A stretch of 52,631 nucleotides of DNA from Chloroflexota bacterium (GTDB lineage Bacteria; Chloroflexota; Anaerolineae; Anaerolineales; E44-bin32): positions 1 to 52,631 of the forward strand of contig JADFRG010000020.1 in NCBI GenBank assembly GCA_022561385.1, in the 5' to 3' direction. Position 1 is the first letter of the stretch, and each line of letters starts with the position of its first letter. Positions 33,824 to 42,960 of this stretch are shown here, one piece after another. The notes beneath the pieces were generated by a model. That model searched no databases, was not told where the DNA came from, and was given only the letters and a program-made list of their open reading frames with translations. The position numbers and the translations under genes are program-made.

Positions 33824-34720
33824 ATGATCAAACGCATCGGTTATATCGGTCTGGGATTGATGGGTAAAGCGATCGCCTCGAATTTGCTTCGTGCCGGCTT
33901 TGAGCTGACAGTACACAATCGCTCCCGCGCAGCGGTACAGGACCTGGTCTCACTGGGAGCCTCGGAGGCCGAGTCACCGCAACAGGTAGCGGTTGCCAGC
34001 GAACTGGTCATCACCAACCTTCCTGATTCTCCGGACGTCGAAGCGGTGGTCCTGGGCTCGGAGGGTGTGTTGGAGGGTGCCTCCGAAGGCATGATCTATG
34101 TGGACAACAGCACCATCAAGCCAGAAACGGCCAGGAGCATCGCCCACGCGCTGGCCAAAAAAAGCGTGTCGGCGCTGGATGCGCCGGTTTCCGGCGGGGA
34201 CGTCGGCGCCAAGGACGGAACCCTGGCGATTATGGTCGGGGGACCCAAAGAAGTATTTGTCAGAGCGCTTCCGATATTCGAAGCCATGGGAAAGACAATT
34301 ACGCATGTTGGAGAAAGCGGTGCCGGGCAGGTGGCGAAGGCCTGCAATCAAGTGATGGTGGCAGCCCAAATGGTGGCGATGGGTGAGCTGCTGATGCTCG
34401 CACAGCGAGCCGGTGTGTCGCCCGCGAAGGTTGTTGAGGCCATTCGGGGCGGGGCCGCCCAATGCTGGACCCTGGATATGAAGCCGCCGCGACTGTTTGC
34501 AGGCGAGCGAGGGCCGGGGTTCAAAGCCCACATGATGCACAAGGACCTAGGAATCGTGCTCGACACCGCCCGGTCTTACGGCATGCCAATGCCTTCCGCG
34601 GCCGGCCACATGCAGCTTTATGAGGCGATGCTTCAGCTTGGCATGCGCGATCTGGATAACTCAGCCGTGCTGGGGGTTCTGGAAACGTTAGTGGGGGAGG
34701 AGCTCCAGACGGTCGACTGA
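33824..34720 (+). CDS. NAD(P)-dependent beta-hydroxyacid dehydrogenase (HIBADH family)
   Basis: This 298-residue enzyme has the nucleotide-binding motif GYIGLGLMGKAIASNL at the N-terminus, the substrate motif DAPVSGG (about 118-124), the catalytic Lys in GQVAKACNQ and the C-terminal dimer domain with FKAHMMHKDLGI. It oxidises 3-hydroxyisobutyrate, glycerate-type or related beta-hydroxyacids with NAD(P). The exact substrate is undetermined. It is convergent with the lut genes, and TGGAGG precedes ATG 33824. Confidence 0.9.
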   Translation: MIKRIGYIGLGLMGKAIASNLLRAGFELTVHNRSRAAVQDLVSLGASEAESPQQVAVASELVITNLPDSPDVEAVVLGSEGVLEGASEGMIYVDNSTIKPETARSIAHALAKKSVSALDAPVSGGDVGAKDGTLAIMVGGPKEVFVRALPIFEAMGKTITHVGESGAGQVAKACNQVMVAAQMVAMGELLMLAQRAGVSPAKVVEAIRGGAAQCWTLDMKPPRLFAGERGPGFKAHMMHKDLGIVLDTARSYGMPMPSAAGHMQLYEAMLQLGMRDLDNSAVLGVLETLVGEELQTVD

Positions 34721-34723
34721 CCT

Positions 34724-36739
34724 CTATTCAATCACCACCGCGATCACCTGGCTGGGCCCATGGACTCCGATCGTCAGACTCATCTCGATGTCTGCGGTCC
34801 GAGACGGGCCGCTGATGAAGGTCACACTTGAGCTGTTAGCCACATAATGCGCACCTCCCGCTTCGAGCCAGGCCTCCATATTCGGGTAGATGTCCTTCTC
34901 CCGCACGATCACTAGATGGACGGCGGGTAACATCGAGGGCAGCAGCGATCGCCGGCTGGCGGTTGAAAGCACGACGGTTCCCGTCTCAGCGAACGCGGCG
35001 AGTGAGCCGGTTATCCCCACCTCCGCCTGATCATATTCGGCCAGAAGTTCAGCTCGGCCAGCCCCCACCGGCAACTCGGGGAGCGTGACATGAAATTCTT
35101 CCTCCAGCCGTTGCAGCAGCGTAAAAAGAATCGGCTCGACCGGGCCCCAAGCCAGCACTCGCGAGGCGCCGAGCACATAAAGCTTGCCCACGACTCGATC
35201 GACGACTTCGTTTTCGGAGCAGCGAATAACCTCGCCGCCCAGCTCTTCCAACTCAAGCACAAAATCATCCACCTTCGAATCGTCCCGATCCGTCTCGGGA
35301 AGGGGGTGGGTTTCGTCGGGCGGCTCGATCTCGGGGCTACGGGGCTGCACATCGAGGCGCATATTGTGCAATCTTGTACGCAGCGGACGAGCTGCAAATG
35401 CCGGAAAATCGCGGAAGTTTGTCCACTCAGCCATGGGTCCGGGCAGCGAGGTGATCCAGCCTGCGCGAGTGGGTAGGAAGCGGGTCGCCAAAGCGGCCAA
35501 CCGCTGAGCCAGGCGAAATCGGCCGGGAGCGCGGGCAAGCCAGGCATAAGTCTTGAGGCCCCGCTCGACGGAGGGATCTATCGAAGGTGTGGCCGCGCGA
35601 ACCCTCAGCAGCATGCTCGGGATATCGATCCCAACCGGGCAGGCATCTAAGCAGGCTCCGCACAATGTGGAGGCCTTCGCGAGGTGGCCGTATTCGGACA
35701 TCCCAAAGAGCGCCGGTGAAAGCACGGAGCCGATAGGGCCCGAGTAGACGCTGCCGTAGGAATGCCCTCCGGCTTCGCGAAAGACGGGGCAGGCGTTCAA
35801 GCAGGCTCCGCAGCGGATGCAATCCAGAGATTCTTCCAGGGAGGTTCCGAGCAGGGCGCCGCGGCCATTGTCGACGAGGATCACATGCCGTTCCTCGGCG
35901 CCGTCGGGTTCGGTGTCGCGGCGCGGCGAATTAATCAGCGAAACGTAGTTGGTGATCTTCTGGCCGGTAGCCGATCGGGGCAGGAGGCGGAGCATAACTG
36001 CCAGATCCTCCATGGTCGGCACCAGCCGTTCGATGCCCATAATCGCGATGTGGACCGGAGGCAAGCAGGTGACCATCCGCCCGTTGCCCTCGTTCGTCAC
36101 CAGGCAAAGCGTCCCGGTCTCCGCCACGCCGAAATTCACCCCCGTGAGTCCAATCTGAGCGTTGAAAAACACTTCACGCAGGCGGCCGCGCGCAGTGCGA
36201 TTGATCTCGGCGACGTCAGGCGGGATTTCTTCGCCCAGTTTGTCGCTCAGGGTTTCGGCAACTTGCTCTTTCGTCAAATGAAGCGCGGGGGTCAGGATAT
36301 GTGCCGGCGGTTCGCCCCGAAGCTGCACAATGTACTCGCCCAGGTCGGTCTCCACGGCCCGAATGCCCGCCGACGCAAGGGCCTCATTGAGGCCGATCTC
36401 TTCCGTAAGCATTGATTTCGATTTGGCTACGAGTTTTGCGCCGTGCTGCTTCGCAATCTCAACGACAATTCGCCTGGCCTGCTCCGCATCTGAGGCACGG
36501 TGGACACGAATTCCGTTTTCACTCAAGCGCGCCGTGAATTTCTCCAGGTGGTCCGCCAGATTGGAAATGGTCTCACGGCGAATGGTCTTGGCTCGGCGAC
36601 GAAGCTTTGCCTCATCCGGCAGCTGACGCAGAGAACTTACCCGGCGCTGCTCGCGTGTGTCCGCGTTCTTGTCGAGCAGCTCCTGGAGCTGCAGATTCTC
36701 GATCGCCTTGCGAGCTTCAATCAGGAAAGGAGAATTCAT
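34724..36739 (-). CDS. LutB-LutC fusion: iron-sulfur lactate-oxidation protein
   Basis: This 671-residue protein joins two subunits usually encoded separately. Residues 1 to about 440 are LutB-like: a LUD domain (FAETGTLCLVTNEGNGR region), then two 4Fe-4S motifs (CIRCGACLNACPVF and LCGACLDACPVGI). Residues from about 480 to the end are LutC-like, a second LUD domain with AEYDQAEVGITGSLAAFAETGTVV, TFISGPSRTADIE and the terminal GVHGPSQV. Together with LutA, encoded 10 bp upstream, it should oxidise L-lactate to pyruvate. The fusion keeps both partners intact, since no frameshift lies at the junction. Confidence 0.85.
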   Translation of the reverse strand: MNSPFLIEARKAIENLQLQELLDKNADTREQRRVSSLRQLPDEAKLRRRAKTIRRETISNLADHLEKFTARLSENGIRVHRASDAEQARRIVVEIAKQHGAKLVAKSKSMLTEEIGLNEALASAGIRAVETDLGEYIVQLRGEPPAHILTPALHLTKEQVAETLSDKLGEEIPPDVAEINRTARGRLREVFFNAQIGLTGVNFGVAETGTLCLVTNEGNGRMVTCLPPVHIAIMGIERLVPTMEDLAVMLRLLPRSATGQKITNYVSLINSPRRDTEPDGAEERHVILVDNGRGALLGTSLEESLDCIRCGACLNACPVFREAGGHSYGSVYSGPIGSVLSPALFGMSEYGHLAKASTLCGACLDACPVGIDIPSMLLRVRAATPSIDPSVERGLKTYAWLARAPGRFRLAQRLAALATRFLPTRAGWITSLPGPMAEWTNFRDFPAFAARPLRTRLHNMRLDVQPRSPEIEPPDETHPLPETDRDDSKVDDFVLELEELGGEVIRCSENEVVDRVVGKLYVLGASRVLAWGPVEPILFTLLQRLEEEFHVTLPELPVGAGRAELLAEYDQAEVGITGSLAAFAETGTVVLSTASRRSLLPSMLPAVHLVIVREKDIYPNMEAWLEAGGAHYVANSSSVTFISGPSRTADIEMSLTIGVHGPSQVIAVVIE

Positions 36740-36749
36740 TGGAGTTCAT

Positions 36750-37478
36750 TCATCGCAGGCCGGGTTCCTGACCCGTCAATGCTTGAGACAAATGGGAACA
36801 ACGCACACTGGATCCCGCCCGACGAAGGCCACCTTCGATCTGCATCAAGCAGCTCGCGTCGCAACCCACCACGAGCTCCGCCCCCGTCTCCTTAATTTGC
36901 CGAATGGTCCGCCTGAGCATTTCCTCAGAAACAGGGGCATGGTCCACGGAAAATAATCCGCCGAAGCCGCAGCATTCCGGCTCGAGGCGCTTGACCGAAC
37001 CCCCCGGTATCGCCTCCAGCAATTCGAGCGGTTGCCGATCTACGCCCAGTCCACGCAGCAGGTGGCAGGAAGGGAAGTAGCCGATGAACCGGGGCTGGGG
37101 TGCTGCCAGGTCGGCAATCTTCAACTGGTCAATCAGGAACTCGCTCAGCTCGTATGTCCGCTCCGCCAATGCGCGCGCCTGCCCGCGTGCCCTGGAATCA
37201 TTGGCCAACAGCTCCGGATAGCGATGGCGAATCATCTCGGTGCAGGAGCCGGAGGGCACGACGACCGGCGCTTCATCCGAAAAAGTGTCGATGGTGTGTA
37301 ATGCCAGGGCGCGCGCCTCAGCCGGAAATCCGGCATTGAGCAGCGGCTGGCCGCAGCAGGTTTGCCTGGCTGGAAAGACGGGGCGTGCGCCAGCACTTAC
37401 CAACAGTTCTATGGCCGCCTCCCCTACTTCCGGGAAGAGACTGTCAACAATGCAGGTCGCGAGTAGCTGGACTCTCAT
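36750..37478 (-). CDS. lutA: LutA-type (Fe-S)-binding protein
   Basis: This 242-residue protein has two CCG domains (TCCGQPLLNAG near residue 41 and ECCGFGGLFSV near residue 176) with additional Cys/His in GSCTEMIRHRYPEL, FPSCHLLRG and CDASCLMQ. These bind iron-sulfur clusters as in heterodisulfide-reductase-type proteins. LutA acts with LutB and LutC in lactate oxidation. ATG 37478 follows a tRNA terminator by a few bases. The frame extends further 5' across the tRNA, which rules out that longer start. Confidence 0.85.
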   Translation of the reverse strand: MRVQLLATCIVDSLFPEVGEAAIELLVSAGARPVFPARQTCCGQPLLNAGFPAEARALALHTIDTFSDEAPVVVPSGSCTEMIRHRYPELLANDSRARGQARALAERTYELSEFLIDQLKIADLAAPQPRFIGYFPSCHLLRGLGVDRQPLELLEAIPGGSVKRLEPECCGFGGLFSVDHAPVSEEMLRRTIRQIKETGAELVVGCDASCLMQIEGGLRRAGSSVRCSHLSQALTGQEPGLR

Positions 37479-37493
37479 GACACCTAACGTGAA

Positions 37494-37518
37494 AGACCGT
37501 CGACGCTCTCGACGGTCT
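37494..37518 (-). terminator. Terminator downstream of tRNA-Pro
   Basis: A perfect 10-bp stem (AGACCGTCGA with TCGACGGTCT) and a 5-nt loop are followed on the minus strand by TTTCACG. It lies 4 bp after the tRNA and 16 bp before lutA. Confidence 0.75.
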
Positions 37519-37522
37519 CTAG

Positions 37523-37597
37523 TCGGGGCGGGCGGATTCGAACCGCCGACCCCCTGCACCCCATGCAGGTGCGCTAACCGGGCTGCGCCACGCCCCG
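37523..37597 (-). tRNA. tRNA-Pro (anticodon GGG)
   Basis: The minus strand folds into a cloverleaf: acceptor CGGGGCG/CGCCCCG, D-arm GCGC with GCGC, anticodon stem CCTGC/GCAGG with loop ATGGGGT, and T-arm GGCGG-TTCGAAT-CCGCC. Anticodon GGG reads CCC and CCU proline codons. No CCA is encoded. Confidence 0.93.
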
Positions 37598-37632
37598 ACG
37601 CCTACGGACGGATTATACCTTCGACCCAACTT

Positions 37633-39314
37633 TCAATCTTCAATCAGGGTCAGCAATACATAGCGGCCGCCGGGTTCCGCAAAGGCTTCATAACGATCGC
37701 GCCACTCCGGCCGGTCCTGAGGAGCGGTTCGCAACCAATCCCACTCGGATGCAGTCACAACCACATATTTGTGCTCAGCAGATTCCATAGAGCGAATCAT
37801 CGGTTCATCCACAGTCCCAATCTGGTAGTCTGAGCGGACCGTCTGTCCATCCAGAGCCGAATTTATGAGTCCAGCCAGCTCGTCGCGATTGGCCACGCCC
37901 ACTAATCCCTCCAACGATCCCCACGAGAAGTAGGCGTCAAAAGGGCGCGTGAGATCGATGCTGGCCCCAATTGCCAGCGGCAGGTTAAATCTTGTGCGCC
38001 AGCCTGAGCTCTCAAGTTGCCGGGCGACCGAAGAAACATTCAATCTGGCCGTATTCGCCGTAATAGCGAACAATAACAGAAAAACTGCCCATCCTGAGTA
38101 CTCTCGGTTCTGATAGAAGATCATCAGCATAAGGATCAATCCCAATAGCGCCGGAACGAGCGCTTGCTCGTAATAGACCCCATAAGCCAAATCATTCTTG
38201 GTGACAAATCCGAATAATGCGACCCCGACGGCAGTAAGAACCGCGACTAGGCTCAGCTGGATCGATCTGCGATGCATTGGCAGGTGGACCGCGAAAACGC
38301 GACTCGCAAGCAAGCCCATGACTACAATCCCAGACAAAAAGCCACGCGGAACAATGCTCCATGCAGTTCGAGTAGTTCCAATCAATAGCAACCCGAGGAG
38401 AACCAACGGAAAGAGCCAAAGGACGCGTGTGGCCTTCGATAAGGACTTTCCGAACCATAGGCCTGCTGCCGCGAATAGCACAAATACTATGGGGTTATCG
38501 CCGATTACTAGATCAGCGAGGGTTGCGGCGGGAGTAGGTTTGGAGCGGACTAAATCTGACCAAGTAGCGTAGTAGCTCGCGAGGTCGGCTGGTCGGAGCC
38601 CAAACAGGGGCGTGCCGAGGAAAATGGCATTGGCAATGACCATAATCGAAACCCCAATCACGGTTCCAAGAAAAAAGAACCGGAGGTTTGCTCCGAGCAA
38701 TTGCCAGCGGAATTTCTCATCGGTCGAGTACCGAAACCGGGAATGATAACAACGAGCGCCCACCCGACTTCCTTCGTCCGGATTGCCATAATGAATAGAA
38801 CACCCAAAATCCCTAGCAGCCAGCGTCCGCTCTTCGCATCGTGTCGGTAGACGATATATAGGGCAACAAAGGCCAGGACAATGACCATCAGTGTGGTGTC
38901 CACCGAAGGACCCAGAACTAATGTCACCACTAAGGGAACGCTCATTATTAAGAATATCGCGATGAGGCCGTTGGGAAGTTTCGCTTCCTTGGTGAGGAAT
39001 CGTGCCGAGAAGTAAGTTAGAAGCACCGTGAGGCCCCCGACAGCACCCGAGAACAGTCGCACTCCGCCCAGCGTACTGCCCATCAATACCGATGCCAAGC
39101 GGAGGGCGAAGACATGCGTATACCGAAAGGTGATAAACGGGTCGCCCACTTGCCGGAGACCCACGTCCAGGTAATAAAGCATGTCGGATCCGACAACAAA
39201 TCCTCCTTTGAGGTAGGCAAACCGCGCAAACCAGAGTGCACCGAGCCCGACCAGGGTCCACTCCGCGATGGCTGCGAGGTGCCGAAATCCAAAGGATCTA
39301 ATCGAAAAAGACAA
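37633..39314 (-). pseudogene. Polytopic membrane protein (glycosyltransferase-like) with a frameshift
   Basis: Two minus-strand frames join into one protein of about 560 residues. The first (from TTG 39314) encodes an N-terminal hydrophobic part with an outward loop (GGFVVGSDMLYYLDVGLRQ) typical of ArnT/DUF2079-like membrane glycosyltransferases, and several further helices up to VVIIPGF. The second frame continues from RYSTDEKFRWQLLG with more helices and ends in a soluble C-terminal domain. The junction is near 38735, where one base appears to be missing. It may be a pseudogene or a sequencing error. Substrate and role are unknown. Confidence 0.65.
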
Positions 39315-39434
39315 GGGGGGTTCTAAGACCTCGATTTAGCTCGCCTGCAGACGGGACCAAAGCCTTCGTCTCCGACGAAGGGCGTTGCCTGCTCACCCGC
39401 TTACGATGCCCGGCGGCCTACGAAGGCCCAAAAA

Positions 39435-40796
39435 CTACATCTCGGCCAGGCCGGTCAGGATGCGCGCGGTGTGCTGGGCGCCCTTGACGAAATGGTCGAT
39501 CACTATGTTCTCGTTCGGGGCGTGGGCCTTGGCGCCAGGGTATCCAATCCCTGCCGTGGCCACCGGCAATCCGAGGTCGTGGAGAAATGTATGGTTGGGG
39601 CCCGATCCCCCGGTGATGGGCTCGATAATCTGCGGAGTGCCATAAATCTCCTCGGCAGAGGCGACCACCATTTGAAGGAAAGGATCGTCCAGATCCGTTC
39701 GTCCGGGCGGGCCACCGCCCATCCACTCGATTTCAACATCCGTAAATCCGCCCTGGTCGAGATGGGCACGCAGTTGCACCAATACCTCATCTGGGCGCTG
39801 GTCGGGAACGAGGCGGAAATCCACTTTGGCGCTGGCGCGTGCGGGCAATACGGTTTTGCTGCCCTCGCCTTGATACCCGGCTGTAAGCCCGCAGATGGTG
39901 CAGGTCGGCACAAACACCATCTCCCTTCGAAGATCTAAGCCGCCCTCAATGCCCTTGAGGTAACCCTCGATGCCGTAATGCTCATGGTGATAATCCGCGG
40001 GATCGGGGAGCGCGGAGAGCAATTCCAGGTCCCGCTCCGAGGGCGGGATAACACGGTCATAAAAACCTGGGAGTCGAATGAGCTCGTCAGTTCCTTTCAA
40101 CGATCGCAATGCCCAGATAAGCCGCCAGGCCGCATTTTGAAAGATGGATCCGGTTTCGCCGGAGTGGGAATCTCGCGAGGCGGTCTCGACGCTTAATTCA
40201 ACGTAACATATGCCGCGCATGCCTGCGTACTGAACCGGAACGCCCTCCACGTTCACGGCGCCAAATTCCCAGAGGCAAGCGTCCGCCGCCAGCAGGTCCG
40301 TGTGGTCCCGAATGAAATCCGGGAGATGAACACTGCCGATTTCCTCCTCGCCTTCGATAACGAACTTGATCGCGCACGGAAGTTCGCCTTCGACCTCAAG
40401 AAACGAATCGATGGCTGCGAGGCGGCATTCAATGTGCCCTTTGTCATCACTTACACCGCGGGCGAACATCTGGCCATCGCGCCGGCTGGGTTCAAAGGGT
40501 GGGGATTCCCAAAGGTCCAGGGGTTCCGCGGGCTGTACGTCGTAGTGGTTATAGAGCAGCACGGTGCGATCGCTGCGACCCGATCGCTCGGCGTAAACAA
40601 TGGGGTGCCCGTCGGTGGCGATGATTCTCGACTCGAAGCCCCTGGCTTGCAGCATGTTCACCAGCAGCTCGGCGCACTCGCGCATCGCGGTGCCCTGCGC
40701 GGATACGCTCGGCACCGCACACAGGCGCCCAAGTTCCTCTAGCGATCCTTCGAGATGGCGACCAATGGCTTCGTCGATCGCGTTCCAGGACGTCAT
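39435..40796 (-). CDS. M20-family dipeptidase
   Basis: This 453-residue metallopeptidase carries the M20 ligands in order: H in YNHYDVQP, D in RGVSDDKG, the general base and ligand pair in IEGEEEIGS, a Glu in CLWEFG and a late His in AKAHAPNENI. An inserted lid/dimerisation domain sits between the halves of the catalytic domain. It should hydrolyse dipeptides or acylated amino acids in the cytosol. ATG 40796 has GGGAG 5-6 nt upstream, and a TATAAT box lies 19 bp before it. The frame extends to an upstream TTG (40808) that is less likely. Confidence 0.9.
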   Translation of the reverse strand: MTSWNAIDEAIGRHLEGSLEELGRLCAVPSVSAQGTAMRECAELLVNMLQARGFESRIIATDGHPIVYAERSGRSDRTVLLYNHYDVQPAEPLDLWESPPFEPSRRDGQMFARGVSDDKGHIECRLAAIDSFLEVEGELPCAIKFVIEGEEEIGSVHLPDFIRDHTDLLAADACLWEFGAVNVEGVPVQYAGMRGICYVELSVETASRDSHSGETGSIFQNAAWRLIWALRSLKGTDELIRLPGFYDRVIPPSERDLELLSALPDPADYHHEHYGIEGYLKGIEGGLDLRREMVFVPTCTICGLTAGYQGEGSKTVLPARASAKVDFRLVPDQRPDEVLVQLRAHLDQGGFTDVEIEWMGGGPPGRTDLDDPFLQMVVASAEEIYGTPQIIEPITGGSGPNHTFLHDLGLPVATAGIGYPGAKAHAPNENIVIDHFVKGAQHTARILTGLAEM

Positions 40797-40815
40797 TGAC
40801 TCTCCCAACTCGCTG

Positions 40816-40821
40816 ATTATA
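40816..40821 (-). promoter_or_regulatory. -10 box of the M20 dipeptidase gene
   Basis: A TATAAT on the minus strand lies 19 nt before ATG 40796. Transcription would give a short leader that includes the GGGAG ribosome-binding site. Confidence 0.5.
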
Positions 40822-40955
40822 GCCTCGGGGGGTGGGGGACAAGCCTCGCAGGCGGGTTGAATCCAGGCCGCGTATGCCAGCGGCTTGCTTTAAATTTGCT
40901 CACTACTACAAGGTGAAAGGGGCCAGGCGTTTGTCTGCCCGGCGATCCCAGATGC

Positions 40956-40985
40956 TTCGCATTATGTCAGGTTCGAATCTATAAT
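40956..40985 (+). promoter_or_regulatory. Leaderless promoter of the cyclase-family gene
   Basis: TTCGCA (40956-40961), an 18-nt spacer and TATAAT (40980-40985) precede ATG 40992, with exactly 6 nt between the -10 box and the start codon. Confidence 0.5.
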
Positions 40986-40991
40986 GCGCGC

Positions 40992-41624
40992 ATGAGGGTG
41001 TACGACATTTCTGTTGGAGTATCTCCTGATATTCCCGTCTGGCCTGGCGACCCACCTGTAATATTGGAGCTCATCAAGTCCATAAAGGGTGGAGACGTGG
41101 CCAACGTATCTCAGCTGCAGGCGGGGGTCCATGTCGGCACTCATATCGACGCTCCGCTTCACTTCGTGGAAGGCGGCCGCAGCGTGGATGCCATTCCATT
41201 GAAGTCGCTCATGGGCAGGGCTTATGTGGTCGATCTCAGGAAGGCCGATATGCTCGATGCCGCAACGCTCGAATCGGCACGAATCCCGCCTCGCACACGA
41301 CGACTGCTTTTTAAGACCCGAAACTCCGATTATTGGGCAAAGGGGGAGAGTAAATTTCGGCGGGACTTCGTAGCGGTAGACGCAAGCGGTGCAGAATGGC
41401 TGGTCCGTAAGGGTGTCCGGCTGGTCGGTGTGGACTATTTATCCGTAGCGCCGTTCAAAGAGGGGGACGAAACACACCGGATACTCCTGGAGGCTGAAGT
41501 GGTAATAGTAGAAGGTCTAAACCTGGCGCGAGTGTCAAAGGGCCGCTACACGCTTTATTGCCTGCCGGTCAAACTGATGGGTAGCGATGGCGCGCCCGCG
41601 CGGGCAGTCCTGGTGGGAGTTTAG
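40992..41624 (+). CDS. Cyclase-family metal-dependent hydrolase (KynB-like)
   Basis: This 210-residue protein opens with VYDISVGVSPDIPVWPGDPP and contains the family metal motif HVGTHIDAPLHFV (about 47-59), with further ligands expected in GVDYLSVAP and EGLNLARV. The fold is shared by kynurenine formamidase and bacterial arylformamidase/isatin-hydrolase relatives. No kynurenine pathway genes lie nearby, so an amide, cyclic-ester or unsaturated-ring substrate remains open. It probably forms an operon with the anchored protein and the DapA-family aldolase downstream. Confidence 0.85.
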   Translation: MRVYDISVGVSPDIPVWPGDPPVILELIKSIKGGDVANVSQLQAGVHVGTHIDAPLHFVEGGRSVDAIPLKSLMGRAYVVDLRKADMLDAATLESARIPPRTRRLLFKTRNSDYWAKGESKFRRDFVAVDASGAEWLVRKGVRLVGVDYLSVAPFKEGDETHRILLEAEVVIVEGLNLARVSKGRYTLYCLPVKLMGSDGAPARAVLVGV

Positions 41625-41648
41625 GCATCCATATTAGCGGGGCGGAAA

Positions 41649-42038
41649 ATGGACTTCTCTAGCGTAGTTCTCTTGTTTGGGGCGCTGCTCCTTGCAGTTG
41701 TGCTCCTCCTGGCGATATGGTGGATCGTAATTCGGCGCAAAACCGCGAAAATCGCACCCAACCAGGTCCCGCCGGATTCGCTGGCCGCGGAATCACAGGC
41801 GAAATTTGAGCCGAACGAGAAGTTGGCTTCCCTCGCAGGCGACCAAATCGAAGAGCAGGTCAAGCAGCGCCTGAAGTCCTATCCGGATCTTGTGGAGGTG
41901 AAAATCGAATTCGCGACCGGACCCGACGAATCGCTGGTGATCTCGGTCAATGATCAGAGCCATACCGAGATCGACGAGATTTCAGATGACCGAATACGAG
42001 CGGCCATAGCTGAAGCCGTGGAATCCTTCGACCGGTAA
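41649..42038 (+). CDS. Membrane-anchored small hypothetical protein
   Basis: This 129-residue protein has one N-terminal transmembrane helix (about 5-27, ending IVIRRK) and a soluble acidic domain of about 90 residues that is predicted helical and then beta (DQIEEQVKQRLKSYPDLVEVKIEFATG). No family is recognised. It lies 24 bp after the cyclase gene and ends 5 bp before the aldolase GTG, so the three are likely co-transcribed. Confidence 0.65.
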   Translation: MDFSSVVLLFGALLLAVVLLLAIWWIVIRRKTAKIAPNQVPPDSLAAESQAKFEPNEKLASLAGDQIEEQVKQRLKSYPDLVEVKIEFATGPDESLVISVNDQSHTEIDEISDDRIRAAIAEAVESFDR

Positions 42039-42043
42039 CCCGC

Positions 42044-42931
42044 GTGCTTTCGCTGCGCGGCATTTTCCCTCCTATCCCAACCCCCTTCAATCAGGACGAA
42101 TCCCTCGATCTCGAGCATCTCAAGGCGAATCTCGCGCGCTGGAATGAGGAGCCCCTCGCAGGGTACGTCGTGGCAGGTTCGAATGGGGAGGCGGTGGCGC
42201 TGAGTTTCGAGGAGCGAATCGAGCTCGTGGCCGCCGCGCGGGCAGCCATCCCCGAGGATCGGCTACTGATCGCGGGCGCGGGTGCCGAATCTACGCGGCA
42301 GACTATCGCCATGGCGGCCGGCATGAGGCGTGAAGGGGCGGACGCAGTGATCGTCGTGACCCCCAGCTACTATGGCCCACGGCTGGATGACACGGCTCTC
42401 CTGGACCACTACCTCAAGGTGGCGGACGCCTCAGAGCTCCCGGTTGTCCTGTACAACGTGCCGGTTTACACCAGGCTGGACCTGCCCGCCTCGGTCGTAC
42501 AAGAATTAGCGACTCACGAAAATATCATTGGGGTCAAAGAGAGCGGCGGAAGCGTAGCCAAGATTGATGCGATGGTAAACGGGACGCCGGAGGAGTTTCA
42601 GGTGCTCGCGGGCTCGGCGAGTTTTCTCCTTGGGGCGCTGGTGGTGGGGGCGGTAGGAGTGGTGCCGGCATTGGGTTGTCTGGCCGCTCAGCGAATCCGC
42701 GCGCTCATGTCGGCCTACGAATCTGGGGACCTAGAATCGGCGCGCAAGATTCAGGCGGGGCTGGTTGGCCCGAATGCCGCCGTAACTTCCATGTTTGGAA
42801 TCGCGGGGCTGAAGGCGGCGCTTGATCTTGTCGGGTTTTATGGTGGCCCGGTGCGGGCCCCGCTGCAGGCCCTTACCACGGAGGAGCGGGCGATGCTTGA
42901 GAAGACCCTGGGGGCGGCCCATTTGTTATGA
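42044..42931 (+). CDS. DapA/dihydrodipicolinate synthase-family aldolase
   Basis: This 295-residue TIM-barrel protein has the substrate-phosphate-like motif NGEAVALSFEER, the tyrosine in VVLYNVPVYT and the Schiff-base lysine in ENIIGVKESGGS. It belongs to the DapA/NanA/KDG-aldolase family, which condenses or cleaves pyruvate. Adjacent catabolic enzymes favour a degradative 4-hydroxy-2-oxoglutarate-type aldolase over a lysine-synthesis DapA, but this is an inference. It starts with GTG 5 bp after the preceding gene. It is convergent with the DAO gene and no terminator was found between them. Confidence 0.85.
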   Translation: MLSLRGIFPPIPTPFNQDESLDLEHLKANLARWNEEPLAGYVVAGSNGEAVALSFEERIELVAAARAAIPEDRLLIAGAGAESTRQTIAMAAGMRREGADAVIVVTPSYYGPRLDDTALLDHYLKVADASELPVVLYNVPVYTRLDLPASVVQELATHENIIGVKESGGSVAKIDAMVNGTPEEFQVLAGSASFLLGALVVGAVGVVPALGCLAAQRIRALMSAYESGDLESARKIQAGLVGPNAAVTSMFGIAGLKAALDLVGFYGGPVRAPLQALTTEERAMLEKTLGAAHLL

Positions 42932-42960
42932 GAAGTTCACATGCGTAGGGGACTAAATGG

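Noticed and set aside
38742-39261. 5' part of the minus-strand frame running 37633-39261 as a start of its own gene
   Set aside because: This stretch is a shadow of the correct frame from 39314 and encodes a Cys/Arg-rich low-plausibility sequence. The membrane-protein helices lie in the other frame.
40960-40985. T-loop-like GGTTCGAATC suggesting a tRNA
   Set aside because: No acceptor or anticodon stem can be folded around it. The sequence is the -10 region of the cyclase gene promoter.
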